From the NCBI GenBank assembly GCA_003415625.1, contig PYIU01000008.1, positions 1,488,001 to 1,552,000 on the forward strand: a DNA stretch of 64,000 nucleotides, read 5' to 3'. A program made the translations under genes and the position numbers. Positions 24,146 to 34,598 of the stretch are shown here, one piece after another. How positions within the stretch are numbered: position 1 is the stretch's first letter; each line of letters begins with the position of its first letter. This stretch comes from Aquanectria penicillioides (lineage: Eukaryota; Ascomycota; Sordariomycetes; Hypocreales; Nectriaceae). A model generated the notes under the pieces. That model did no database searches and was not told the origin of the DNA. It was given only the letters and a program-made list of their open reading frames with translations.

Positions 24146-24565
24146 AGCAAACCATGATTGCAAGTTTAATAGCATATGGGAAAATAGCTCAGGGCAAGTA
24201 GGCAAGATAGTTTCAAGGAAGAAAATAAAATAAAATGGGATTTTTCTTATCATGTAACTGTTGTGACGATGATTGCGGCTTATCCACATGCGCAAGGGGT
24301 CATTTAAACACAACGGCCTTCTCCGCCGACTCACATGAGCAGCCCAGCGTTATATCCGTCGGAATACCCGTTTTGTTGGCCCGATATTTGGTTGTTGATC
24401 GTGACTTTATTGACACATGACGTAATTGGACTAGAAGTGGGCCTGTTTTTGCCCTCTGAACGGGCTGTATCGCATCTCGCCCACGGGTTGTTCTCATGAC
24501 AACTACGACACCACACGGATAAACGCTGAGCTTTTTCTATCTCGTACCGAAAATACAACGACACA
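24146..24565. other. intergenic, no gene seen
   Basis: 420 bp between tandem plus-strand genes; A/T-rich start, no domain-bearing frame. It must hold the terminator of the aminotransferase gene and the promoter of the epimerase-like gene. Confidence 0.45.
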
Positions 24566-25746
24566 ATGGCTGCAGCGAAAAGAGTTTTCATGTTTGTTGA
24601 TCCCTAATTCTTTTCCTACGTGGGATTATGTTGCTAACATTCAATTAGTACTGGTAGCACTGGGTACATTGGCGGAGATGCCTTTTACGCCTTGCATGCC
24701 GCCCATCCAGAATGGGAGTTTGCTTTGCTAGTCCGAAGCGAGGAAAGTGGAAAGCGTATCAAATCGGCATATCCCAATGTAAAGCTAGTCTTTGGTTCTC
24801 TGGATGACTCCAAGGTAATCGAGGATGCTGCCGCGAACGCGGATATCGTTGTTCGTATGTTCCCACCCAATAACTAACCGTATATCCGGGAGTTTCTGGA
24901 CAACTAACTCGGGCAGATACCGCCGACTCCTCTGACCATAGTGGCGCGGCAGTATCCATAGCCAATGGGCTCCGCTCTACTCACTCGAGTTCCAATCCAG
25001 GACATTGGATTCACATTAGTGGAACAGGTATTCTGTGCTGGTACGATATGGACAACAAGCGTTATGGAGAAGCACCGCTTCCAGAGCAGGCCTACGATGA
25101 CCTCGAGGGCGTGGACAAGGCCCTAAACCTCCCGGATACGGCATTTCATCGCGACGTTGACAAAATTGTGCTCGCCGAAGCCGCCAAGGACCCGGAGGCG
25201 GTCAAGGTAGCCATCGTGTGCCCTCCAACAATCTACGGCATTGGTCGAGGACCCATCAACCAACGAAGCCGTCAAATTCCAGGTCTAATTGAGACAACGC
25301 TTCAAAAGGGCTTTGGGCCCAAGGTTGGAGCGGGCAAGACAGAATGGGACAATGTGCACGTCCACGACCTGTCCAATCTCATTTACCTGCTTGCCCAAGA
25401 CGCCACATGTTCAAGCAGCAACAGCGCAGAAAAGGAGATTTGGGGCCCGTTCGGTTATCATTTCGCAGAGAACGGCACTCACCTGTGGAGTAAGATGGCG
25501 GAAATCGCAGCCCAGTGGGCCTTTGAGCAGGGCTACATTAGCAGCCCCGAAACGCAGAGTGTTACGGGCGAGGAAGCGCTGGAAATCCACGGCTTCGAGG
25601 CGCTCTCATGGGGTCTCAACAGTCGAGGCCAGGCCAAGCGAGCTAGAAAGTATCTGGGCTGGGAGCCAACATCCCCAAGCCTACCAGACTCTATTCCGGA
25701 GCTAGGTCAAGTTGAGGCCGCTAGGTTGGGATTTGTTAAGAAGTAA
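24566..25746 (+). CDS. NAD(P)-dependent epimerase/dehydratase-like protein (extended SDR)
   Basis: Exons 24566-24591, 24649-24854 and 24917-25746 (introns 57 and 62 nt) give 353 residues. The tiny first exon of 26 nt is supported because the splice creates the Rossmann motif TGSTGYIGG, starting right after MAAAKRVFI. Then come FALLVRSEESGKRI, the strand ADIVVHTAD, GHWIHISGTG, IVCPPTIYGIGRGP with the Tyr usual at the active site region, and VHVHDLSNL. The Tyr-x-x-x-Lys catalytic pair of classical SDRs is not evident, so it may be an NmrA-like binder or a reductase of unknown substrate. Related fungal proteins occur next to biosynthetic genes. It heads a run of four plus-strand accessory enzymes (24.5-30.2 kb). 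Confidence 0.88.
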
Positions 25747-26162
25747 ATCACAACAGCACGGTTTACCTGATTCTGAGTTGCTGAATCAAGTAAGCCTCAA
25801 TACACAATCATTGGATGAATGTGACGGATCCTTAGAATAATCAGCCATGGTTGTTTTTGCCTTTGCTATACGTGGTCCTAGATCCAAAAGGAGGAATTGT
25901 ATCATTGGCATGTGGTGCTTGGGCAGTTTCCTCCTATCCCCAGTTGGTTCTCATAATATGATGTGAAAAAGAGAACAAATTCCATTTATTTGGTGGATTA
26001 CTTTCTTTCGGGGCACCGTGCATCAACTGCGCATCGAAATGGTGGGCCGGCGCTAGTGCGCGTCCTCCTGCGCTGTCTTTCTAGAAGTACAACTTGCTTC
26101 CTGCATGTGCCAGATGATAAGCTTCCTCTCCACCTCGCTCTCTTGCAACTTCCACCGGCATC
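25747..26162. other. intergenic, no gene seen
   Basis: 416 bp between tandem genes; short frames only (one of 110 codons from 25963 runs into the acetyltransferase leader and lacks any domain). Confidence 0.4.
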
Positions 26163-27726
26163 ATGGCAGACAGGCCATTGGTTTCTCTTGGTAGGCTATT
26201 ACCCTCTCTCTAGTCACATAATGAATAAGATCCCATTCTACAATTGTGTCACGGCTGCAAAGGAGCTGATTTCCTTTCTCTGCATCCATTGCTGACTCCC
26301 CCGCTCAAGGCCTGATGGGCAAATACTATTCAGTACGGCACACCCTCGGGCATTATCGGTCAGCAGGTGTGACGGCAGTCTATTCGCTGCCTGGTCGCTC
26401 GCCACAATTCTCCAAGAGCCAGGTACAAGCCCTGCTCGAAAGCAGTTTGCAAGCAACAATCAACCAGCATCCCGGGCTTTGCTACGGAATCACAGAAGAG
26501 AAGCTGGATGGGTTTACGCCAGGCTACCGGCAGGTCAAGGAGATTTACCGCGATGATGTAATGGAGTTTATTGAGACCCGGGACATCTTGTCTTCAAAAC
26601 CTGGGAGCGAGGCTGACCTGGATGCAATCTTGTGTCGCAAACTTGAGCCCGGGCATTCTGAGCTGTGGCAGTATAACAAGCCTGCCTGGAAAATTATTGT
26701 GTTATATCATGAGCCCTCTACTGCCAACGGAGGATCGGAATGCTCTGCACCAGCCGGCGTCAGGATTGACGTTGCCTTCCTCGCGCACCATGCTGTCGCC
26801 GATGGTCTCAGTCAGGTTGCCTTTCACAACACAATGATGGAAAACTTTGATACGGCTTCGAATCCTCCTCATGCGCCCACATGGCCCATGGTCTTGAGCC
26901 AAAAGCGGCCTATTCCTGCCGCAGTGGAGGATTCAATTGATTTGGCCGCCTCGGCAATGAACGAAGCCCAAGCTGCCACAGGCGATATCTGGGCTGGAGG
27001 TGTTATTTCTCTGCCCTCAGTGAACGACTACAGATCCAGGGTTCGGGTATTGACGGTGCCTGCTGGCTCCCTAGCTGAACTTCTCCGGGTCTGCAAGCAA
27101 AATCAAATCACACTGACGAGTTACTTCCACGGGGTCATCTGTGCCTCCTTATGTAAAGCCCTCAAAGCAACACCTGGGTTGCGAACAATCACGCCTTTCT
27201 CCATCCGAGGGTTTACTAACGCGAGCGCTCGGGATATTGTCAATCACATCTCGTACGCAACTACTTACATTCCCAGTTCAAGTTTAGCAGTCTTCCAGAC
27301 TTGCAAACCGGACTCAGATGCTGAGGCTCAACACATTGTAAAGGTTGCCAGGGAGTTCGGCAGCCACGTCACATCTGAGGTGAAGAAGTTCCCGAAAGGG
27401 AGCGCGGTTGCAAACCTCTGTCTCATCAAAGACTTTTGGTCGCATTGCGCAAATCAACTTGGCAAGCGGATGAACACGAGCTACGAATTATCAAATCTCG
27501 GCGCTGTCGCGAACCTGACCTCAGATGATGGCCCTTTGAAACTTGAAAAACTGGTGTTTACATCATGCGGCATGGTCGCCGGTCCGGCGTTGGGTTTCAC
27601 TTGTGTGAGTGTTAGAGGGGGCCTATGACACTGGCCATTGCCTGGCAGGATGGAATTCTGGAAGAGTCACTTATTGAATTCCTTCTTCAGGACTTAGAGA
27701 GACGGCTTATTAAAACAGTTTCATAG
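26163..27726 (+). pseudogene. alcohol O-acetyltransferase (AATase) family gene with 3' frameshift
   Basis: Main frame 26315-27628 encodes the AATase fold: GKYYSVRHTLGHYRSAGVTA, INQHPGLCYGI, active-site AHHAVADG (HxxxDG), and SNLGAV near the end. A first exon 26163-26190 (MADRPLVSL) spliced to 26310 fits phase and family N-termini; that exon is inferred. The main frame ends prematurely after VSVRGGL at TGA 27626-27628. In the next frame the family C-terminus continues without break (MTLAIAWQDGILEESL...) to TAG 27724-27726. One extra G in the G-run at 27617-27621 would join the two, so one base is missing. Alternatives are a 44-nt intron (GTGAGT...GGCAG, starting about 27605) that removes part of the conserved tail, or a sequencing error. 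AATases esterify alcohols or trichothecene-like hydroxyls with acetyl-CoA. The loss is of about 34 residues, so partial function is possible. Confidence 0.7.
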
Positions 27727-28155
27727 CTGGAAGATACACTTTGACCCCCAATTCATCCTTCCAGGTTCCACACCTCGGCAATGACAACTCACCCCATCAT
27801 TGATAGAAGCCCCTGCCAGTTACACAATTGTAGCTCTGATCTACAACAAATAATTATCTCCCCGACTCATCCATCTCAATTTCTATCACAGATCATGACA
27901 ACTGCCGGGGTTGAACTCAGGAACTAGTATAGGGCGCTGCCAAGAGCGCCGCGACCGCGTGTGCGGTGTATCTAAGGCGCAACGGCGGGCGTGCACTAGG
28001 GCGCGCATTAGGGCGTGCCTATGGGCGTAAAAGCGATACAGGCCCAGAATGCTTCTAGTGGACGGCCTATTTGAGTGCGGGTCCAAATATCAAGTCCCAA
28101 TCCTAATAGCATCAACTATCAATAAAGGAACAAACAATACCAAAACATCATCACC
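27727..28155. other. intergenic with GC-rich tandem block
   Basis: 429 bp between the acetyltransferase-like and YCII genes. It is AT-rich at both ends with a GC-rich island at about 27930-28030 that contains a 12-bp tandem repeat. No coding frame with a domain. Confidence 0.45.
27989..28028. repeat. 12-bp degenerate tandem repeat
   Basis: Three full units, GCGTGCACTAGG, GCGCGCATTAGG and GCGTGCCTATGG, followed by a partial unit GCGT. The units differ by transitions and a few transversions. It is embedded in a GC-rich island unlike its flanks. Confidence 0.8.
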
Positions 28156-28603
28156 ATGGGTTCAAGAAGTGAAGTAGAATGGATAATTTTTATTCCCGAT
28201 GTTGAGGGGACATTAGAAAAGAGAATGAGCGTGAGGCAGTAGGTGAACACTCTGGCTCTGTGTTTGTCCCTGATGAAACTAACCAGTCCCCAGCATCCAC
28301 ATGGAGGAAATGGTTAAGCACATTGATTCTGGGTTCTTTCAAATGGGTGGCGCAACACTGCACAATCCGCCAGAAAACGGCAAGCTAAATATTCATGGAA
28401 GCGCCATCATCGCTCGGGCTGCCTCACAAGACGAGATAATGAAAGTTTTGAAAGAGGACATATACTCCCGATCTGGGGTCTGGGATTTAGACAAGACGCA
28501 CATTTATCCAGTGAGTTTTCTGGTTCAGCTGACACGATTACCAATTTCATGTCTGACATCACTGGCAATTTGGTTTGAATGCGTATACCGAAAAGAAAAA
28601 TAA
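28156..28603 (+). CDS. YCII-domain (dimeric alpha-beta barrel) protein
   Basis: Exon 1 28156-28238 and exon 2 28294-28510 (55-nt intron with a CTAAC branch site) join to 100 residues of YCII-related domain: EVEWIIFIPDVEGTLEKRMSVR, then HMEEMVKHIDSGFFQMGGATL, a middle IIARAASQDEIMKVLKEDIY, and WDLDKTHIYP. These small proteins bind small aromatic or lactone-type ligands; some are muconolactone isomerase-like enzymes. The last residues are uncertain: a donor GTGAGT directly follows the TYP-like end at 28510, but I found no convincing acceptor before the family C-terminus, so the coordinates give the unspliced stop at 28603 (131 residues). A role in the neighbouring enzyme group is inference. Confidence 0.72.
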
Positions 28604-28820
28604 AGGACGAGGAATGCCGGAGAACCACGCCCTGGCCATATCCGACCCCACCCCCGCTCCAATGGCGAAGGTGGATCCAAGAAGATGGGTCTGGTTGGGT
28701 GGCTGGAGATGGGAGGTATTAAAGAAAGATCAATGACATCTCTCTTTTGTGCACATACATATTCAGATCTGATTACGAAGCAATCGGGCCTAGATTTTGC
28801 CTTCAACATCAATAATAAAA

Positions 28821-30148
28821 ATGGCTTCTAGAACCGCAAAGGCAGTTATCCAACGGGGCAGCAGTTTGCTCTTCAAAGAGATTAGGCTCCCTGAGCTCAA
28901 GGAACATCAAGTTTACGTCAAAGTCGAGTGCGCAGCCTTCAATCCGACTGACAGTGCGTCTGGCTGCTCTCCTCCTCGACACGCGGTGCTGATTCCAAGC
29001 AGGGCTCGCTTTCGACCTCAACGCGTTTGGCGATGATGCAGTTCTCGGCTGCGACTTTACCGGAGTTGTGACACATGCGCATCCAACCTCGACCAAGTTT
29101 GCTCCAGGTGACAGAATCGCGGCCTTGGTTTGGGGTGGTATGTCGCCCACTCACATGGATTGACTTGAACGTGCAGTTTCACTAATAAGGATTCATGGGA
29201 TAGGCGAGATCAAAGGACTCGGTGCATATGCGTGAGTATCATGGTGCCCCAACACAGATTCATCCCTGACAGCTCCAGCACACACTCTATTGCAGATGAA
29301 CGCATCTCATACAAAGTTCCATCAACTATCAACAATGCCCTCGCAGCTTCCGTGCCTCTCGCCGCCAATACCGCCTGGCTTGCTCTATTTTCATCAGACT
29401 GCCTTGCGATTAGCCGGGACGCATCTGCCCAGAAATCGCATCTTCTCGTTTGGGGCGGAAGCTGTATGTCTTCTATCTTCAGGATTGAATCACGAGGGGA
29501 CTAACATCTTTGGCAGCCGCTGTTGGATACTATACCATCCAGCTGGCAAAACTGCACGGAATAGAAGTCACAACCACTTGCAGCCCCAAGAACTTTGACC
29601 AGGCTAGGGAGGCCGGAGCGACGCATGTCTTTGACTATCGCGACGAAGACGTCGTCGAGAAAATCCGTGCCGCCGTGCCACAGATAACACACGTCTTTGA
29701 CACCATTGGTAACACTACATCATCAGCAACCGCGGCTCAGGTGGTTGGTGACAAATCAGGAGTGTTGTGCACAGTGAGACCCGGCAAGGCCAACACAAAA
29801 GACGTTCCATCACACGTAAAAGTGACCGACGTTTTCGTCTTCACTGCCTTCCCGACCCCGCACACTTATCGAGGCTCGGCTCACTGGCCGGTAAGAATGG
29901 CCAACGTTCTCAAAATATAGTTAGTGTCTTCATGCTGACGAATGATCCTTCAGGTTCACATGGAAAACCATCAACTTAGCGCCGAGCTATATGACCGTCT
30001 CCCAACACTTCTTAGTGATGGGTCTCTTAAGCCACTCTCAACGGTGAACCTGGGAGATCTTAGTCCCAGTAGCATCAGCCAAGCCATGGATATGAACCGT
30101 AGCGGCAAGGTCTCGGCCCAGAAACTGTGCTTCGAGGTTCGCGAATGA
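28821..30148 (+). CDS. zinc-free medium-chain dehydrogenase/reductase (enoyl reductase-like)
   Basis: Six exons, 28821-28953, 29003-29137, 29204-29231, 29279-29463, 29517-29890 and 29954-30148, join in frame to 349 residues. Motifs of the quinone-oxidoreductase/ToxD-type MDR branch are visible: HQVYVKVECAAFNPTD, VLGCDFTGVV, FAPGDRIAALVWGG, LAASVPLAANTAWLALF, cofactor loop VWGGSSAVGYYTIQLAK, CSPKNFDQAREAGATHVFDY, and ITHVFDTIGN. The Cys/His zinc ligands of alcohol dehydrogenases are absent. Exon 3 is only 28 nt. The first intron ends in AAGCAG, a NAGNAG tandem acceptor that would add or omit one residue. Members act as stand-alone reductases in secondary metabolism or as alkenal reductases; substrate unknown. 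It lies 218 bp downstream of the YCII gene on the same strand. Confidence 0.88.
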
Positions 30149-30824
30149 TCGCTTAAGCCTATTTAGCGAATAATTGCGCCCATTCAATTTTGAGGGCTTA
30201 ACATCATATATTTTTTAAATCAATCAAGTTATGGATACATATTCATGTCGTTCAAAATGTGTCTTACCTTTCCCGCATTTCCAGTATTGAAACAAAAGCT
30301 ACTCTTGGCGAGCCGAGAATCATGCACTCGACTTTGGTAGACGGGCCTTGTTACAATTTCGATAAACAAAATGATGAAACAATTTCCGTTTTAGAAGGTG
30401 ATATGATCTTGTGTGCAGTATGCTACAGCCAGAAACTGGAACGATGTTGCTTTATCGTCAGGTTCCAGGCTGCTGGATCAAAGCAGTAACCAACAAGCCG
30501 ATTTTAGAGGCTGGCTTCATTGTTACATTACGCGCGCGCTCAAAAGTGTTTCGCAATAACCGCCCGTCTTTTTTATTAAAACTCACCTACCCAACCACTC
30601 ATCATGGGGAAGTGGAGTTCGCATGGATCTTTCTTTAGAAGCACTCAGGTGTTGGTTGTGTTCCCGTCCACGGTCGGCGCTTAAGCCCGTACACTTAAGG
30701 CCAGCTGCTATCCGCACTACTCGACCAAAATATCGACAATCTATCATTATTTCATCAGTCTGCACTTGCTTAAGAAACTATTATATACGAACACAAACAA
30801 ACACATTACATTATCATTGACGAA
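30149..30824. other. intergenic, no gene seen
   Basis: 676 bp, A/T-rich. A 76-codon frame at 30259-30489 has no domain and no supporting splice context. Holds the promoter of the downstream hydrolase. Confidence 0.4.
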
Positions 30825-31894
30825 ATGAATTACATTTTTAATGGCTTACGACCCGAAGCCACAGGCCACCCGCCAACCAGCCACATTGGGTTGAAGGAGT
30901 GGTACAACAGCAGCAATGCTATTGTCGAGTGAGCTCACACAAATAAAAGATGGCTGTACGGTGTAATGACTGGCCAGCTATCGAATTCTCATATTATGAA
31001 AACATGAAATTGACCTTCTCGACTAGTATTGTCTTCATTCACGGCCTCATGGGCCACCGCGACAAGACTTGGCAAACGACCGACAGCGGAGGCAGAAAGC
31101 TTCCGCCATGGCCGAGGACACTCCTCCCATCCGTGGTCCCTAACTCACGCATCTTCTCATTTGGCTACGACTCACATGTAGTGAACACGACCGTGAGAGA
31201 TGGCATGATCTCAGTCCTGGACATAAGAAATCATGCAGACGAACTGACAAATCAGCTTGGACACGAACGTCGCCAAACCAATACGACCAGCCGTCCAATT
31301 ATCTTTGTCTGCCATAGTCTTGGCGGCATTGTGTGTAAAGATGTGAGCTTTTCCTTGACCCATGATGATGTGCTAGGTTATCAAAGAGGACGCATAGACT
31401 AATACGTAAACCAGGCAATTCACGTATCGAGCCAGTATCACGGCGGTGAAAATTTCTTTAATTTCTCGAATTGTGTTGCTGGTGTTATTTTCCTGGCTAC
31501 ACCACATCAGGGATCTGGAATTGCCAATGGTGCCAAGTTTGTCGCAAACGGTGTCAGCGGTGCCAAGAACCTCCAGGTTCTCAATTCTCTCAAAATAGGT
31601 TCAGGAGATCTCCAGAGAATTCAAGCCAATTTCAGCGAATTTCTTCAACGGCCTCTATCCCCTGGGGGGGTTAACCCCTCAATATTTTGCTTCTGGGAAG
31701 AATCGTCAACCGGGATGGTTGGATGTATAGTACCCAAAGCATCCGCCGTCTTGGAGGGGCATCCGAGTCGAGGGATGAGCGCCAACCATAAAACCATCAC
31801 AAAATTCAGCTCTCAGTCGGACCCAGGCTATCAGGCATTTATCGCGGAGCTTAATCGAATAATCTCCCGCATCACAATTCATCATGAGGCTTAG
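30825..31894 (+). CDS. stand-alone NLR-type alpha/beta hydrolase (DUF676/SERAC1-like)
   Basis: Exons 30825-30928, 31027-31342 and 31415-31894 (introns 98 and 72 nt) give 299 residues. Splicing exon 1 to 2 restores the conserved entry NAIVDIVFIHGLMGHRDKTW. Next come WPRTLLPSVVPNSRIFSFGYD, nucleophile elbow IFVCHSLGGIVCKD (Ser about residue 132), GVIFLATPHQGSG, and a likely catalytic His in SANHKTITKF. This lipase/esterase-like module is best known as the N-terminal effector domain of fungal NLR proteins, where it precedes NACHT or NB-ARC. Here it ends in TAG and no nucleotide-binding domain follows in the next 500 bp. So it is either a true single-domain gene or a shortened NLR. Enzyme activity is inferred from the intact triad region. 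It lies about 27 kb from an NLR pseudogene in the same window. Confidence 0.85.
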
Positions 31895-32403
31895 GAACAT
31901 TGACAACTCCCTCCCAGAATCATAGACTAGGAAACATCAACGGCTCTGTTTTCTCATGCCACTTCGCGACTAACTGAGCAAAGAAGGATTGGGCCTTGTT
32001 CTAGATTCGTTTTTGGCCTTAAGGTCTTATATCTTTGTCAATATCGACGGCGGAAATGATATTTTATTCCGTTATTGTACAATTGGGTATGCCTCCCTGC
32101 ATAACAATTCCCACTCCCTGCGAGTTGATTACATTAGAGAGACATGTATGGGTCTTTGGTCAGAAGATTATCTTTATTCCGGTTATGTAGGGTTACCCAC
32201 CTGGGAGCATCTTTTGTCAAAGGTATCTTGTGGATAAAGAAGCTGAGGATGAGGAAAGCGAATGAAGTTGGATAGGGTAGCGAAACAGAACGGTTCCTCA
32301 AATTTGCAGATCAAATGATGAGCCTAAATGCATATATTCACTAGACTAGTTGACCATGATTGCACCGTATTTCTTTTTCTTTTTACACCTCCGAGTTATC
32401 TAC
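31895..32403. other. intergenic between convergent genes
   Basis: 509 bp. I looked here for a nucleotide-binding domain that would extend the hydrolase into an NLR and found none; an 82-codon frame at 31989-32237 shows no P-loop or other motif. Confidence 0.45.
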
Positions 32404-34598
32404 CTAATTCTTTCCGGAATCCTCCTTCAGTGATACAATTCTGTTCAGCACAATCTTGTCATCCGTGCTGTCAGAGTCCATAGCCTGAAACGTTGTTAGC
32501 ACCATTTTCAAATCGTCTTTGTAGGACTACTCACAAAATATCCGACACGCAATGCCTGGAATCGGACAGTCTCAGGGCCGCTGTCGTCGCCCTTCTCACC
32601 CTCAGTAACTGGCCAGGGAGCCTTCTGGCGCACCTCGTTGAAGCCCTCCTCGATCAAGGCATCAGTGTAAACAGCCTCGCTGTTGGGGTTGATGTCGTTC
32701 ATAAATCCACCCTCGACAGTAGTGGGGTCATCAGACTTGAACAGAGGGCTGTGAATGCGGACCTCGAGCTTGACGGAGTTGTCGGGTACCCACTGGATGT
32801 AGGTCTTGGGTTTGGTCTCCTTATCGTAAACGGCAGTGATGCCAGTGACCTTGCCGGTAGCTTCATCCTTGGTAAATGAGGTGGCCTTGATGGGGTGAGG
32901 CACGTTGAGAAGACCGACGGTCTTGCCAGGGGCCAAGCGGAAGTAGCCTTTGATATCTTCCTCACGGAAATCGGACTGGTCGATGTAAACAGTCTTGGTG
33001 AGGCGAACCTTGTGGGTGCCAAACTTGGGGTCCTTGGGCGAGTAAGGAACGTCAATCTCCGTAGTCTCTTCAATGTCCTCGATAGTGACGGGGACGGGGT
33101 CGAGGACGAGCGAAACACGGGGAACAGTGTATTCCAGGTAGCGGCGCACTGTCTGCTCGAATCGAGTGATTTGAATGACTGTCTTGGCCGTAGTGACACC
33201 AAGCTCGTTGACAAATGCAAGCAGGGCACCTGGGGGGATACCGCGACGGCGAATGGCAATGAGAGTGTACAGGCGGGGATCGTCCCAGCCTCGAACGATG
33301 CCACCCTCTACCAGCTTCTTCAGGGACCGCTTGCTCATGATGGTTCCACTGACGTTGAGGCGGCCTTTCCGGTGGCTTTGTCAGAGTCAACGACACATAT
33401 ATCAGGTTCAATTCACTTACCAAACTCGCGCTGCATAGGCTCGTAGACCTCGAGGCTCTTGTTGAGCCATTCATAGCTTTCTCGGGACAGAATGAACTCA
33501 GTTGTGCACAGACTGTGAGTGATGTTCTCAAAGCTGTCGACCAAGCAGTGAGTGAAATCGTAGGTGGGGAACATCTTCCATTCGGGAGCCCGAACGTGCT
33601 GCTTCTGCTTCTTGGGAATTCGGTAGGCAGCCAGATCCCACATCTGGGGGTTGCCGTTCTCGATATCCTGCTTCATGCGAAGGAATGCAGTCTGGGGCTC
33701 GTACTTCCCGTCGTGCATATCCTGGAACTTCTTCAGGTTGGTCTCAACGTCCTGCTCGGCGTGCTTGCATCGGTATCGGGGACCCTCCTTGCCCTCTTTG
33801 CCTCCACGCTGGAGCTTGATCTCGGCCTCAACGCAGTGGCAGACATAGGCCTTCTCCTTCTTGATGAGCTCCTTGGCAAGCTCAAAAAGCTTCTGGAAGT
33901 AATCGCTGGAATAGGTGATGGCACTAGGGGCGAATCCTAGACACACGGGCATGTGAGGATGGCGATTCGATATATGACGAGAGTCTAGGTGACTCACCCA
34001 ACCACTTGACAATCTTGATGATCCATTCAAAGTAGATTTCCTCCTCCTCATCGGGGTTGGTATCGTCGAATCTTTACATTTCGTTAGTTGCATCGATCGC
34101 AGGGGTTCTTAGCACAGCAACAAACCGAAGAATCTGTTTCATGGGCAGTTAGCTATAGATGTTTCCCGATGGTAAGTAATGTCGGTGCAAAGGAGAGCTT
34201 ACAGTCTGGCCACCATGGTACCGGGCAAAACCAAAATCAATGGCAATAGCCTTGGCGTGTCCCAAGTGAAGATATCCGTTGGGCTCTGGAGGGAATCGAG
34301 TAATAACGGGTTTCACAGGGCGCTCCTTGTAGACGTCGGAAAGGAAGCCCTGCTTGAACATGGCATCAGGATCAAGCTGGGTTGGTTCTTCGGCCTTGGG
34401 CTTAGGCTTGGGGGCCGCGGCCTGAGGGTTCTTCTCGCGCTGCTCGGCAGCTTCCTTGGAACGAGCCTGGTTGGCAGCTTTCCTGGCGCGCTTCTGGGTT
34501 CGCTTCTTGAGCTCGTTCCTCGTGACCATCTCACCCGTCACATCGTCAAGGACGAGCTTGACGGTGGCCTCGGTGACCTCCGCGATAGGGTCGGCCAT
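32404..34598 (-). CDS. GLN4: cytosolic glutaminyl-tRNA synthetase
   Basis: Exons 34598-34203, 34133-34126, 34071-33998, 33936-33421, 33364-32535 and 32484-32404 join in frame to 634 residues. Exon 2 is only 8 nt. Class I landmarks: [16 protein letters not shown] (HIGH motif as HLGH), [13 protein letters not shown] created across the microexon, [27 protein letters not shown], and [15 protein letters not shown] (KMSKS as MSKR). The second half is the two anticodon-binding barrels ([24 protein letters not shown]). The N-terminus is Lys/Ala-rich ([15 protein letters not shown]), typical of eukaryotic GlnRS. The start is set at 34598 ([10 protein letters not shown]). An in-frame ATG at 34775 adds 59 residues rich in Thr, Pro and Asn, possibly leader sequence. 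The enzyme charges tRNA-Gln with glutamine. Confidence 0.94.

Noticed and set aside
30259..30489. 76-codon plus-strand frame
   Set aside because: No domain, AT-rich surroundings and no splice partner; probably chance.
31989..32237. 82-codon frame after the NLR-type hydrolase, considered as NLR continuation
   Set aside because: No P-loop or NACHT motif in any frame; not supported.
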